Origin: an uncultured Bacilli bacterium | GTDB taxonomy: Bacteria > Bacillota_I > Bacilli_A > RF39 > UBA660 | Assembly (NCBI GenBank): GCA_944363685.1 | Contig: CALVUV010000083.1 | Coordinates: 1-5,774, forward strand | Reading direction: 5' to 3' | Length of the DNA stretch: 5,774 nucleotides | In this document: positions 1 to 5,774 of the stretch, piece after piece | Layout of the letters: the number at the start of each line of letters is the position of its first letter | How positions within the stretch are numbered: the stretch's first letter is position 1 | Program-made: the position numbers and the translations under genes | The notes under the pieces: generated by a model | The model's input: the letters and a program-made list of their open reading frames with translations, nothing else | Database searches by the model: none | What the model was told of the DNA's origin: nothing

Positions 1-739
1 TATTATTACTAGATTCATCATATAAAATATTTAAAGCAAGGTCATCAAGTAACTCAATCGCTTTATCTTGATTACCATTCTTATACATTCTATAAGGCAT
101 AGATAGAGGATTCCAACTACTACCGTTTTGAGGATCACGGAAGTTTAATATCTGGACATCATATCCTTTATCTTTAAGCATATTAGCAGTCGCTTCATAA
201 ATCTCACCTTTAGGGTCAGTTATAATCATAGATTCTCCTGCTTTAGCAAGTAGTTTAACTGTTGGTTTAATAACAGTTTGAGTTTTACCTGAACCAGTAG
301 AACCAATAACTAAAGTATGATATTCACCATTATCAACCCAAGCTTCTTTATCATTAAGTATTAAAGGAACTCCTGCTGCATTACTAGTTTCTTGCTGTGG
401 TGTTACCATTGAAAGTTCTGCTTTCATCTCTTTATCTTTAGCCCATCTAGAATATCCCTTATCTTTTTTCTCAGTAGTAAATCCTATACCTTTTTCCATT
501 TCAAAAAAGTAAGACTTAACACTAACAAGCATTCCTATTAAAGCTAGAAAATAAATTATTAACGTTATCCATAAAAATCTAGGAGTAAAAGCAGGAAATG
601 GATTAAGTCCACTAAAATATCCTTCTGTTGCAAAAGTATGTAAATTAACAACCCCTATCGCTACTATATATAGAAGGAATACTGCAAACACTAAAAAGAT
701 CATTATATCGTCTTTATCAGCTCTAAATTTTAACTTCAT
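1..739 (-). CDS. VirD4/TraG-family type IV coupling protein, N-terminal part (gene runs off the left edge)
   Basis: This gene encodes the first 246 residues of a membrane-bound coupling ATPase that delivers the relaxase-DNA complex to a type IV secretion channel. The frame is open from the ATG at 739 to the window edge, with no stop. Two membrane helices are visible (about residues 11-31 and 55-75), the usual N-terminal anchor of this family. They are followed by a Walker A motif GSTGSGKT (146-153), the family-typical TDPKGE motif (174-179) and WNPLS (209-213). The Walker B motif and the rest of the ATPase domain would lie outside the window. The start is supported by AGAGGGA at 745-751, six bases from the ATG by the GAGGG core, and by a promoter just upstream. 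It follows the hydrolase/lipoprotein genes in the same orientation but has its own promoter. Family assignment is secure; the exact subfamily cannot be told from this part. Confidence 0.93.
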   Translation of the reverse strand, partial: MKLKFRADKDDIMIFLVFAVFLLYIVAIGVVNLHTFATEGYFSGLNPFPAFTPRFLWITLIIYFLALIGMLVSVKSYFFEMEKGIGFTTEKKDKGYSRWAKDKEMKAELSMVTPQQETSNAAGVPLILNDKEAWVDNGEYHTLVIGSTGSGKTQTVIKPTVKLLAKAGESMIITDPKGEIYEATANMLKDKGYDVQILNFRDPQNGSSWNPLSMPYRMYKNGNQDKAIELLDDLALNILYDESSNN

Positions 740-768
740 AACAATCCCTCTTTTCAAAATCTACGCTT

Positions 769-796
769 ATTATACCAGTATTTTCGCATTTTGCAA
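769..796 (-). promoter_or_regulatory. Extended -10 sigma-A-type promoter for the coupling-protein gene
   Basis: Reading the minus strand, TTGCAA (796-791) is followed after 16 bases by a perfect TATAAT (774-769). The preceding TGG makes an extended -10 (TGnTATAAT). Transcription would start near 762, leaving a short leader that holds the ribosome binding site at 745-751. The site falls in the only intergenic gap of the window longer than about 35 bases. The -35 matches consensus at four of six positions. This is a prediction from sequence only, but the -10, spacing and placement agree well. Confidence 0.72.
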
Positions 797-823
797 ACAA
801 TAAATTAATTATAATTTATTGTT
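796..823. repeat. Perfect 12-bp inverted repeat with 4-base loop, spanning the lipoprotein stop codon and touching the -35
   Basis: The arms AACAATAAATTA (796-807 on the plus strand) and its exact complement (812-823) flank a 4-base loop at 808-811. The stop codon of the lipoprotein gene (809-811) lies in that loop, and base 796 is also the first base of the promoter -35. Each arm has only one G:C pair and the stem is not followed by a U-run on the minus strand, so it is a poor intrinsic terminator. It could be a weak terminator or 3' end stabiliser for the upstream operon, or an operator for a dimeric regulator of the coupling-protein promoter. The symmetry is read directly; the function is inferred. 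Confidence 0.6.
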
Positions 824-1510
824 CCTTACGTTTTTTATTATTAAAATAAGACAAATAACAAATATTATTCCTATTATAGATACTATAACAATTATATCAG
901 TATTATCAAGTCTTAAAATATTATTAGGTGTATCATCCATATTTACTACCATATTAATATTTTTATTACTATCTTTAGTAAATATCCAAGTATAAGTATT
1001 ATTATCTACTCTATCAGCATTATTTTCTAATACTTCATAATCTGTTTTAATATTAATTCTAACTTCTTCTAGAAGAGGATAGTCTTCAAAATAAATTAAT
1101 CCATCATTATCTGTAGATAAGGAAAGAGTTTCTGTTCTCTTATTAAAAGAAACATTATAAGAATTAAAACCATCTTTAATAGTTCTAGCATTTTTATATT
1201 CATCTATATCAAAATTATATTTATAAGTAAAAATATAGCCATTACCTAAATCTTGTTCTTCTTTTTCATAATATGTAACACCTGGTGATGCTTCATCAGG
1301 CATAGTATCAACTATTACGTCACTAGCATATATAGGAATATAATTTCTAAATGAAGTTCTTAAAATATCTTTAGTATAGATTACATTTTCATAAGCAGTG
1401 ATTGATGTACTTTCATTTATTTTATCTTTAGTTATTTCTAGATTAACTTCAGCAGTACAACCACACATCATAAAAATTATAAATATTAATATTAAAATTT
1501 TACTCTTCAT
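809..1510 (-). CDS. LppM-like lipoprotein with C-terminal membrane helix (second copy)
   Basis: This is a 233-residue predicted surface lipoprotein of unknown function. A hydrophobic signal peptide ends in MCGC with the lipidated Cys at about residue 18; methionine at -3 makes the lipobox slightly atypical. An ectodomain (about 19-200) rich in beta-strand-like alternation follows, then a membrane helix (about 205-226) and a short basic tail (KNVRNNKL). The protein would therefore be held at both ends. It is a paralogue of the product of 2828-3505: both begin the mature region with GC[ST]AE, and both share a STDN block, an ENNAD..N.YTW block (162-175) and the C-terminal helix. The pattern recalls LppM-type domains, a resemblance from memory that has not been searched. 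The start is well set: AAGGAG at 1518-1523, seven bases before the ATG, lies inside the last codons of the NlpC/P60 gene, three bases away, suggesting translational coupling. Confidence 0.85.
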   Translation of the reverse strand: MKSKILILIFIIFMMCGCTAEVNLEITKDKINESTSITAYENVIYTKDILRTSFRNYIPIYASDVIVDTMPDEASPGVTYYEKEEQDLGNGYIFTYKYNFDIDEYKNARTIKDGFNSYNVSFNKRTETLSLSTDNDGLIYFEDYPLLEEVRINIKTDYEVLENNADRVDNNTYTWIFTKDSNKNINMVVNMDDTPNNILRLDNTDIIVIVSIIGIIFVICLILIIKNVRNNKL

Positions 1511-1513
1511 ATC

Positions 1514-2794
1514 TTAGCTCCTTACTTGTGAACTATAGAATCCATCCATATTAACACCCCAATATCTTGGTTCATCAAATGATCTTCTTGTAAATAAGAC
1601 TCCTGTTGTATTACCTGATGCTTCAGCACAGACATATTGATTTCCTTCAATACCAACAATTAAGACAATATGTCCACTTGATTCTAATAAATCACCAGGT
1701 TGTAGGATAGCACTATCTGTTAAGGTTACTCTATGTGCTCCTGGTAGACTTTGAAAACCACCTGTTGTTAAAGGAGAAATATTAAAGCCACCATTATATA
1801 TAGCCCAAGGAACAAAACCAGAACAGTCTAATCCACAATAATTATATGAATTACCATTAGCATATGTATGACAAGCACTACTTCCCCAAGAACCATCTGC
1901 ACCATTTGCTATAACACCATGACCACCACCCCAGAAATAAGGAATTTTAACACCATAATTATTTCCAAGTTCAGCGATTAAAGTTACAGCAGCAGATACT
2001 ACTCCTGCTCTTGTTCCATAGCCTGCATCTTCTACATTAGAGGCAATTAAGTTATTAAACTCTTCTAGACTAGTTCCCTTACTTTCTAAAAAGCTACTTA
2101 AAGGTTCATGTAATATTTGATGTCCATCTGAAGATAAAACATAATCTCCATAGTCAATTGTTCCTGTACTATTACTTTTTATTCCTGTATCTAGACTTAA
2201 CAAACTACTATGAGCACCTAAAGGAATAGCTAAAATTATTAAAAGAAGAAGAATTGCAAAAAGAGCTGGTCCAGCTATTATAGCAATTTTTAAAGGTAAA
2301 GATATCTTTCCCCAAAAGCTAAATCTACTCATAAAACTATTTTTTGAACCAAAAATAGTAGCTAAAGGATTAAATGTTGGTTTTTCACTATTATTATCTT
2401 CAACAACATTATCTGTAGTATTAACAGTGGCATTATCTTCAGTATTTTCAGTTTCACCATTTACTTCAGTATTATTAGTAGCAGCTACACCTTTTCTTCT
2501 TGCTACAGCCATTTTTCTTATGTTATTAGCAGTATTTATAGCACCTATGGCAGGTAGTGCTTGGGAAGCTTTATCCATCGCTTTATTAGTAATACCTCTT
2601 TTTATAGTATTACCTACTCTATTTCTTAAGTTAAGGGAATCATTTTTAGAGTCACTAGATTTTGATGAATTTTTTCTACTTTTATATTCATTAATATCTA
2701 TAATATTATTAGTATTATTTTTAGGAGATGAATTAGAAGAAGATTCTTCATTATTTTCATTATCATCTAAATATTCTACTGCTTCTTCTGGCAT
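1514..2794 (-). CDS. Membrane-anchored NlpC/P60 peptidoglycan endopeptidase with long cytoplasmic tail
   Basis: This 426-residue protein is probably the second wall hydrolase of the transfer apparatus, cutting peptide stems of peptidoglycan outside the membrane. Residues 1-165 have no signal peptide. They are Asn/Ser/Asp/Glu-rich and low in complexity, with a basic stretch at about 54-103 and an Asn/Thr/Glu-rich stretch at 106-137. One membrane helix (about 168-192) follows, placing the tail in the cytoplasm. After a linker (193-260), the catalytic domain (about 262-415) shows YFWGGGHG, GLDCSGFV with the expected nucleophile Cys324, and SGHIVLIVG with His375. Glu391 is a candidate third residue. 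The ATG has an excellent ribosome site (AGGGAGG within 2802-2808, seven bases away). The gene lies 33 bases after one lipoprotein gene and three before its paralogue. Tn916-type elements also carry an NlpC/P60 protein for transfer, but the tail here is longer than expected. The substrate bond is inferred from the family. Confidence 0.9.
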   Translation of the reverse strand: MPEEAVEYLDDNENNEESSSNSSPKNNTNNIIDINEYKSRKNSSKSSDSKNDSLNLRNRVGNTIKRGITNKAMDKASQALPAIGAINTANNIRKMAVARRKGVAATNNTEVNGETENTEDNATVNTTDNVVEDNNSEKPTFNPLATIFGSKNSFMSRFSFWGKISLPLKIAIIAGPALFAILLLLIILAIPLGAHSSLLSLDTGIKSNSTGTIDYGDYVLSSDGHQILHEPLSSFLESKGTSLEEFNNLIASNVEDAGYGTRAGVVSAAVTLIAELGNNYGVKIPYFWGGGHGVIANGADGSWGSSACHTYANGNSYNYCGLDCSGFVPWAIYNGGFNISPLTTGGFQSLPGAHRVTLTDSAILQPGDLLESSGHIVLIVGIEGNQYVCAEASGNTTGVLFTRRSFDEPRYWGVNMDGFYSSQVRS

Positions 2795-2827
2795 TTTACC
2801 ACCTCCCTTATTACGATTTATATTATT

Positions 2828-3505
2828 TTATTTTAAATTATTATTTTTCTTATTTTTAGTTATTACAACAAAGGTTGTAAATATTATTAGTATAATGACA
2901 ATTATTATAATAAATATAGTTGGTACTAATCCAATTTCTATAGGGGTTGTAACTCTTTCTTTTTTTATTTTAATATTAATAGGTTTATCAGTATAGTTTT
3001 GATCATTTATATACCAAGTATAAATATTACCATTTACTTCATCAGCATTATTCTCTTCTACTTTTAGATTAGTTCTTATATTAACAGTAATATTATCTAT
3101 TTCTTTTTCTCCATCTTTATAAAGACAAGCGACTTGATTATCTGTACTTATAGTAATGTAATCATCAGTAACATTAACAATACGTTTATAATAACATCTA
3201 CTAAAAGCTTCTGATTTATATAAATTATTATCTGTATATCTATATTTATAATTTAGTATTATATTATTTTCATCTTCATCTTTATTAAATGTATAATACT
3301 CATTTTCTCTAGTATCGAAATTATAATATGCTGTTCTTCTAATTTGTTCCATATTGCTAGCATATTCACTTTCTCTTGCTTTATCAAAAATAGCATTAAT
3401 ATCTTCTTCCATTGTATCTTCATTAATAGTTAAGTTATATTCGGCACTACAACCAGATAATAGAAAAACAGAAATAATTAAAAGTAAAAATTTTCTTTTT
3501 TTCAT
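2828..3505 (-). CDS. LppM-like lipoprotein with C-terminal membrane helix (first copy)
   Basis: This is a 225-residue predicted lipoprotein of unknown function. I prefer the ATG at 3505 over the in-frame ATG at 3517. GGGTGAT (3508-3514) sits correctly before the inner ATG, and the product then begins with a textbook signal peptide: MKKRK, a hydrophobic core, then LSGC with the lipid Cys at residue 19. The longer form would add only MGDL. The ectodomain (20-190) contains ISTDN and ENNADEVNGNIYTW (151-164), both shared with the protein of 809-1510. A very hydrophobic Ile-rich helix (about 192-216) and a Lys/Asn tail follow. Unlike its paralogue it has two ectodomain cysteines (104 and 127), which may form a disulfide. 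It lies directly after the GH73-CHAP gene and before the NlpC/P60 gene. The role is unknown; an accessory or regulator of the hydrolases, or a channel component, is possible. Confidence 0.85.
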   Translation of the reverse strand: MKKRKFLLLIISVFLLSGCSAEYNLTINEDTMEEDINAIFDKARESEYASNMEQIRRTAYYNFDTRENEYYTFNKDEDENNIILNYKYRYTDNNLYKSEAFSRCYYKRIVNVTDDYITISTDNQVACLYKDGEKEIDNITVNIRTNLKVEENNADEVNGNIYTWYINDQNYTDKPINIKIKKERVTTPIEIGLVPTIFIIIIVIILIIFTTFVVITKNKKNNNLK

Positions 3506-3507
3506 TA

Positions 3508-3514
3508 AATCACC
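3508..3514 (-). promoter_or_regulatory. Ribosome binding site that favours the inner ATG (3505) of the first lipoprotein
   Basis: GGGTGAT on the minus strand matches the 3' part of the consensus GGAGGTGAT and lies just before the ATG at 3505. The upstream ATG at 3517 has only a weak AGAAAG before it and overlaps this site. Signal-peptide composition agrees with the inner start. Confidence 0.6.
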
Positions 3515-3521
3515 CATCTTT

Positions 3522-5066
3522 CTATTCTAATGGAAAAACATAACCACTAAAATTATAGTTACCAGTATAATGTGGTCCATAACTATTATAGAATTCATCA
3601 ATACTCATAGTCTTGTTATTAAAGTTTATACAATTCCAATTACTAGGACAACTTGTAGTGTTAGTAGCCCAACCTTCAGTAATAGTTACACTATCACTAG
3701 TTACTTCTTCTACAAAGGCAACATGACCATAGCCACCAGATTTAGTCCAAACAATAATAGCACCTGCTCTTAAATCATTTATATTAGTACTAGTTGGCAT
3801 AATATTTTGACTAGCACCTATCCAATCACCAGCATTTGCATAGACAGAATATATTTTACTTCTTATAAGATCTGCTTGAGTACTTTCAATAATTCCTTTT
3901 TCTGCTAATTCTAGAGCTACTTCATAAACTCTAGCTTGAACATACCAAACACATTGACCTCTATTATCACTTTTAACAGTAAAGGCAGGGTCATTTGCTG
4001 TTGGCGCTACTGTTCTAATAGTCCACTCTGTCGCACCTGTATAACAAAGATCTGAATTAGTATTAATAGGTACATCCCATTTTTCTAAATCGTACTGATT
4101 CATTAATTGGGTTACTAGTCCTCTATAATTATGATTACCATCTGATGGTGGTGCATATATATCAGCAATTAAATTAAGTTGTTCTTTACTAGAAGTTGCA
4201 CTTAAGGCACCTGGGTATATTGAATCATTTGAAATTATTTCAGAGTGATTTTGTACTCCTTCTTCAACATTAGCAAAAACACGCCATCCTCTACCCCATA
4301 AAGTAATACAATTATCCCAACTACCACAAGTAATACCAAACAAATTATTGGCTTTTTGGGCTAATTCTGACTTTCCCCAACCACTTTCTAAAATCGCTTG
4401 AGCAATAGTCAAAGAAGCAAAAACTCCTGTTCTGCTATAGTCAGCTTGAGCTATAGGTCCAATAGTTGCAATAAATTGTTCTTCTGTCATATTTAAAAAG
4501 ACTAAAGCTTGAGTATTACCAGTACTAATGCATGGATCTGTTTCACCTTGACCAAAGTTTATCAAAGCTTCATATGATTCAATATAATCATAAACATCTT
4601 CTGCCATTCTATCACAAGTTGCATCAGAAAGACTAGAATCAATACCTTTAAAATAACCAGGTAAGGCATCTTTAACTCCATCTTCTGTTTTAGGAGTAAA
4701 GGTAATAGTACCATCCTCATGATTTACCTGATCAAGCATTAAGTCTGCTACTTCTCTCATTCTCCCTTTTGTCATATCACCAAAATCAAAGTCTTCAATA
4801 CTTAGTTTTAAAATTGTAAAAGTAGCTGTAATAACTTCTCTAGAAAAATCTTTCTCTTCATTTCTATATTCATTAGATACTTCTTCTAATCTATCATAAT
4901 ACTTTTCTTCAGCACTTCCTAATGCTACATAAGATTCTACTGATTTAGTTTCAGTTTTAAAATTATGAAAAAAAGGTACTAATAAAATTAGAAAAACAGA
5001 AAAAAGAGAACCAATTGTAATAAGTTTTAATTGCCAATTTTTATATTTGTCTTTTTCTTTTTTCAA
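3522..5066 (-). CDS. Membrane-anchored bifunctional wall hydrolase: GH73 glucosaminidase plus CHAP domain (VirB1/Orf14-like role)
   Basis: This is a 514-residue exported peptidoglycan hydrolase (numbered from TTG at 5066). A short Lys-rich cytoplasmic start is followed by one membrane helix (about 14-33) and then an unrecognised, partly helical region (about 45-190). The GH73 glucosaminidase domain (about 196-330) shows SLTIAQAILESGWGKSELA with probable catalytic Glu227, then NNLFGI and GWRVF. The CHAP domain (about 365-514) has GQCVWYV with nucleophile Cys372, GHVAFVEEV with His448, and TEGW with Glu464. Together these could cut both glycan strands and peptide links, as expected of a hydrolase that opens the wall for a conjugation channel. 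The first possible codons in frame (GTG GTG at 5078-5073) lie inside the Shine-Dalgarno, so TTG is the likely start. The gene begins 33 bases after the VirB4-like stop, suggesting one operon. Paired exported cysteines (247/253 and 473/479) are unusual. A phage lysin is less likely given the neighbours and the anchor. Confidence 0.92.
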   Translation of the reverse strand: MKKEKDKYKNWQLKLITIGSLFSVFLILLVPFFHNFKTETKSVESYVALGSAEEKYYDRLEEVSNEYRNEEKDFSREVITATFTILKLSIEDFDFGDMTKGRMREVADLMLDQVNHEDGTITFTPKTEDGVKDALPGYFKGIDSSLSDATCDRMAEDVYDYIESYEALINFGQGETDPCISTGNTQALVFLNMTEEQFIATIGPIAQADYSRTGVFASLTIAQAILESGWGKSELAQKANNLFGITCGSWDNCITLWGRGWRVFANVEEGVQNHSEIISNDSIYPGALSATSSKEQLNLIADIYAPPSDGNHNYRGLVTQLMNQYDLEKWDVPINTNSDLCYTGATEWTIRTVAPTANDPAFTVKSDNRGQCVWYVQARVYEVALELAEKGIIESTQADLIRSKIYSVYANAGDWIGASQNIMPTSTNINDLRAGAIIVWTKSGGYGHVAFVEEVTSDSVTITEGWATNTTSCPSNWNCINFNNKTMSIDEFYNSYGPHYTGNYNFSGYVFPLE

Positions 5067-5071
5067 CTTTA

Positions 5072-5081
5072 TCACCACCTT
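5072..5081 (-). promoter_or_regulatory. Ribosome binding site that implies a TTG start at 5066 for the GH73-CHAP gene
   Basis: AAGGTGGTGA differs from AAGGAGGTGA at a single base and is followed by five bases and then TTG AAA AAA GAA. The two in-frame GTG codons at 5078-5073 are part of this site and so are improbable starts. Using TTG shortens the product by four residues and leaves all domains unchanged. Confidence 0.7.
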
Positions 5082-5099
5082 ACTGCGAATTAACTGTAA

Positions 5100-5774
5100 C
5101 TAAAAGCCGCCACCAGAACCAAATGATTCTAATTCATCATTAGTAACAACAACATTTATTTGCATTCTTCTATTACCACAAACAAATAATGCTTCACCTT
5201 GAGAATAACGTTTAATACTATCTTTTTCATTTTCATTTAAATCTATTAAAAGTGATAAGTCTTCAACTGCTTGTTTTCTAAGACCCATAACTAGATAATA
5301 TGATGAGTTATCAAATATTGCTTTTCCTTGAGTAATTACTCTTTCTGCAGAAAAGTCACTAGGTTGTTGCGTAATAATTATTGTACCTGAATTATATTTA
5401 CGGGCACGACGTTGTACTTGAGCAAGGAAGTCTGCTCCTTGTTCATTGTTATTAGATAATAATACGTGTGCTTCATCAACCATAAGGATTGTATTAACAT
5501 CAGGATCAAGACATAATCCCCAAGCATATTTTAAAATGTTGAAGAATAAAGCATTTCTAATATTAGTATCAGAATTCATAAATTCTTTTATATTAAATAC
5601 CATAAAATCACTATCTGCTGTAATAGTAGTTTTACCATCAAAATAGAATTTTAATTCTCTAGTTAATGGTCTAATTTTAAGTTCAAGTCTTTGAATAATA
5701 TCTTTTTCTCTAGTTTGTTCTGTAATAGACATAAGTCTACCTCTAATAGTAGCATAAACATCAGAAAAAGTTGG
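5100..5774 (-). CDS. VirB4/TraE-family conjugation ATPase, C-terminal part (gene starts beyond the right edge)
   Basis: This gene encodes the last 224 residues of the cytoplasmic ATPase that energises assembly and substrate transport of a type IV secretion channel. The frame is open up to base 5774, and the residues before the Met at 5732 (PTFSDVYATIRGRL) read as normal protein, so that Met is internal. The visible part includes FMVFNIKEF, a Walker B segment TILMVDEAHVLL (95-106, with Asp100-Glu101), and RRARKYNSGTIIITQQPSDF (122-141), the conserved Arg-rich/Gln motif of VirB4 and related HerA/FtsK-type ATPases. Walker A lies outside the window. The protein ends in a glycine-rich FGSGGGF and a TAG stop. 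The next gene starts 33 bases downstream on the same strand. VirB4 followed by a wall hydrolase is the order seen in Tn916-like and other Gram-positive conjugation operons. Family assignment is secure. Confidence 0.94.
   Translation of the reverse strand, partial: PTFSDVYATIRGRLMSITEQTREKDIIQRLELKIRPLTRELKFYFDGKTTITADSDFMVFNIKEFMNSDTNIRNALFFNILKYAWGLCLDPDVNTILMVDEAHVLLSNNNEQGADFLAQVQRRARKYNSGTIIITQQPSDFSAERVITQGKAIFDNSSYYLVMGLRKQAVEDLSLLIDLNENEKDSIKRYSQGEALFVCGNRRMQINVVVTNDELESFGSGGGF

Noticed and set aside
796..823. Strong intrinsic terminator after the second lipoprotein gene
   Set aside because: The stem has only one G:C pair and no U-run follows it on the minus strand, so I list it as an inverted repeat of uncertain role.
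2427..2996. Plus-strand open frame of 189 codons
   Set aside because: It is antisense to the NlpC/P60 tail and lipoprotein gene. Its hydrophobic product is what complementary AT-rich Asn/Ser codons give, and it crosses a gene boundary on the other strand.
3570..3773. Plus-strand open frame of 67 codons
   Set aside because: It lies wholly inside the CHAP-coding part of the hydrolase gene on the opposite strand, and its composition is typical of a shadow frame.
3522..5066. Phage endolysin or prophage lysis gene
   Set aside because: GH73 and CHAP domains occur in phage lysins, but no holin or structural phage gene is present. The protein is membrane-anchored and sits between VirB4- and VirD4-type genes.
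5446..5646. Plus-strand open frame of 66 codons
   Set aside because: It lies wholly antisense to the conserved VirB4 Walker B region, which is clearly the coding strand.
5100..5732. A short separate ATPase gene starting at the Met at 5732
   Set aside because: The frame continues open to the window edge with protein-like sequence, and a VirB4 fragment lacking Walker A would not function alone, so the Met is internal.
1..5774. Mollicute genetic code (TGA read as tryptophan)
   Set aside because: The genes use TGG for tryptophan at conserved positions and stay open without reading TGA. Ending in TAA or TAG five times out of five is expected at this base composition.
1..5774. CRISPR array, tRNA or rRNA gene, insertion sequence, attachment site
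   Set aside because: I saw no regularly spaced direct repeats, cloverleaf-like segments, transposase motifs or paired end repeats. Intergenic space is too short to hold them.

Overview
This window is a strongly AT-rich stretch (roughly 30% G+C by eye) in which every convincing gene lies on the minus strand. It looks like part of the transfer operon of an integrative/conjugative element or conjugative plasmid from a low-GC Bacillota host. The evidence is a VirB4-type ATPase at one edge and a VirD4/TraG-type coupling protein at the other. Between them sit cell-wall hydrolases and lipoproteins with Gram-positive-style envelope signals. Shine-Dalgarno sites are strong and close to consensus. Tryptophan is encoded by TGG and the reading frames close at TAA or TAG, so a code-4 mollicute is unlikely.

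In transcription order (right to left) the layout is: (1) 5774-5100, the C-terminal part of a VirB4/TraE-like ATPase that starts outside the window; (2) 5066-3522, a membrane-anchored bifunctional wall hydrolase with a GH73 glucosaminidase domain and a CHAP domain; (3) 3505-2828, a lipoprotein with an extra C-terminal membrane helix; (4) 2794-1514, an NlpC/P60 endopeptidase carrying an unusual ~165-residue cytoplasmic tail and one membrane helix; (5) 1510-809, a second lipoprotein that is a clear paralogue of the first; (6) 739 to beyond base 1, the N-terminal 246 residues of a VirD4/TraG coupling ATPase. Spacers from the VirB4-like gene through gene 5 are 3 to 33 bases, which indicates one polycistronic unit. 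The only larger gap (740-808) holds a good extended -10 promoter for the coupling-protein gene and a perfect 12-bp palindrome that overlaps the stop codon of the preceding gene. No stretch over 300 bases lacks a gene.

The working model is that VirB4 powers assembly of the type IV secretion channel and the two hydrolases open the peptidoglycan for it, the role VirB1 plays in Gram-negative systems and Orf14-type proteins play in Tn916-like elements. The coupling protein brings the relaxase-DNA complex to the channel. The most unusual point is that the cargo between VirB4 and VirD4 is a repeated module: hydrolase then lipoprotein, twice, with homologous lipoproteins but unrelated hydrolase architectures. 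The two lipoproteins appear anchored at both ends and resemble the LppM-like fold. Their role is unknown; partnering or restraining the adjacent hydrolase is a reasonable hypothesis.
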